A DNA stretch of 64,000 nucleotides from an uncultured Eggerthella sp. (GTDB lineage Bacteria > Actinomycetota > Coriobacteriia > Coriobacteriales > Eggerthellaceae), in NCBI GenBank assembly GCA_900542065.1, contig UQLU01000008.1:58040-122039 (forward strand), written 5' to 3'. Below are positions 63,384-64,000 of this stretch, piece after piece. The position numbers were made by a program, and so were the translations under genes. Within the stretch, counting starts at the first letter, position 1. The number at the start of each line of letters is the position of its first letter. The notes under the pieces were generated by a model. That model had not been told where the DNA came from. It ran no database searches and saw only the letters and a list, made by a program, of their open reading frames with translations.

Positions 63384-64000
63384 TTATCCGATAAGCCGAA
63401 AAAATTCTTCTTTTAAAACGAATAAACAAATCCCCAAATCAAATTTCAATTTGTCTACTTGATGAACAAAGTCGGCAAAATCCTGTTGAAGGGAAAGTGG
63501 AGGACATGCTATTGGAATAGAATTACACGTTTTCTTATTCATATATTGAACAGTCACACTTTTTGCGTTTTCCAGCATATATTTTTTGCTCGTTTTTAAT
63601 TGATACATCAAGAAAGTATTATTAATGCGATCTTGATCGCATTGAAAAGAGTGCAGCTGTTGGTTTGCCACCAAATCGCATCCAGCTATCGAGCAAATCC
63701 CTAGACGACCTACACAAGTCATAAGCACACTGTCTTTTGGAATTATCCTCGCATGCACTTGCTCTATCTCTTCGTCCGAAAGGCCTAGCCCTGACTTCGA
63801 AAAATACGTTATTCCCCCATCAATTAAGTCATCTGTTGTTATCCAAGGCATTTCACCAGAAAAGGACTTTGGCTTATCCCTCCCAGGGACAATACAATTA
63901 CACAGATCTCCAACTAAAGTTCGTTTTTCAAAGCCCCCAAACATCTCCACAAACCGGGATTTGACCAGTTCATCAAGGTAAATATTTAAACTTTGGCACC
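63384..64000 (-). CDS. hsdS: Type I restriction-modification specificity subunit HsdS, C-terminal part (cut by window edge)
   Basis: The open frame reaches the right edge, so the N-terminal recognition domain is missing. The visible part begins inside the conserved linker helix (LDELVKSRFVEMFGGFEKR) that joins the two target-recognition domains, then contains the second domain with WITTDDLIDGGITYFSKSG and PPLSLQQDFADFVHQVDKL, the C-terminal conserved helix. About 205 residues are in view. HsdM and HsdR genes would be expected just outside, so this marks the edge of a restriction island next to the cysteine-synthase gene. Confidence 0.85.
   Translation of the reverse strand, partial: CQSLNIYLDELVKSRFVEMFGGFEKRTLVGDLCNCIVPGRDKPKSFSGEMPWITTDDLIDGGITYFSKSGLGLSDEEIEQVHARIIPKDSVLMTCVGRLGICSIAGCDLVANQQLHSFQCDQDRINNTFLMYQLKTSKKYMLENAKSVTVQYMNKKTCNSIPIACPPLSLQQDFADFVHQVDKLKFDLGICLFVLKEEFFRLIG

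Overview
The window looks like a chromosomal segment of a fairly low-GC anaerobic member of the Coriobacteriia (Actinomycetota), probably Eggerthellaceae-like. This is inferred from a giant activase/dehydratase-type protein, FixABCX with CaiA-like acyl-CoA dehydrogenases, a TAXI-type TRAP transporter, a Tat-exported lipoprotein, and the gene order rplS-rnhB-yraN-comM-dprA-trmFO-xerC. Genus cannot be fixed from the sequence alone. Nearly everything is on the minus strand; the exceptions are one acyl-CoA dehydrogenase, the TRAP genes, an SDR gene, a DEAD-box helicase and tRNA-Asn.

Layout. 1-6452: housekeeping block reading leftward (rplS, rnhB, yraN, comM, dprA, trmFO, and the N-terminal part of xerC cut by the window edge). 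6591-15272: a probable accessory operon of an ABC importer (lipoprotein, permease with an extra N-terminal cytosolic region, ATPase), a CRP/FNR-family regulator with three C-terminal cysteines, a 71-residue protein, and a 1525-residue double-activase/dehydratase-like protein carrying a coding 15-bp tandem repeat. 15433-20706: a 1757-residue surface protein. 20976-22098: AzlCD amino-acid exporter. 22244-28637: dgt, zinc-ribbon coiled-coil protein, Nif3-like protein, PHP phosphatase, cysteine desulfurase, rpe and an alkyltransferase-family protein whose nucleophilic Cys is Ser. 28651-42072: a long run for phospholipid, isoprenoid, aromatic amino acid, tRNA/rRNA modification and chromosome segregation functions (gpsA, plsY, der, ispH, plsC, cmk, aroA, tyrA, rluB, scpB, scpA, trmL, ABC-F).

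42118-56729 is the metabolic centrepiece: LysR regulator, MFS carrier, fixXCBA, a CaiA-like acyl-CoA dehydrogenase, a divergent second acyl-CoA dehydrogenase with a strong ribosome site and its own terminator, another LysR regulator, and a TAXI TRAP system followed by an RmlD-like SDR. I infer a pathway in which an imported substrate is handled as a CoA thioester and reduced by ETF-linked dehydrogenases; the substrate is not identifiable here. 56983-64000: FabK/nitronate-monooxygenase-like flavoprotein lacking the family His, a tRNA(CAT) gene, trpS, a DEAD-box helicase, tRNA-Asn, an unrecognised membrane protein, a cysteine-synthase-family enzyme and the C-terminal part of a type I restriction specificity subunit cut by the right edge.

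I found no CRISPR array, insertion sequence, rRNA or replication origin. The most unusual things seen are the Ser-for-Cys alkyltransferase homologue, the transporter/regulator/double-activase operon, the terminator inside the fix operon, the acidic tail on PlsY, two genes whose starts sit exactly where a leaderless transcript would begin, and the unrecognised CxxC membrane protein.
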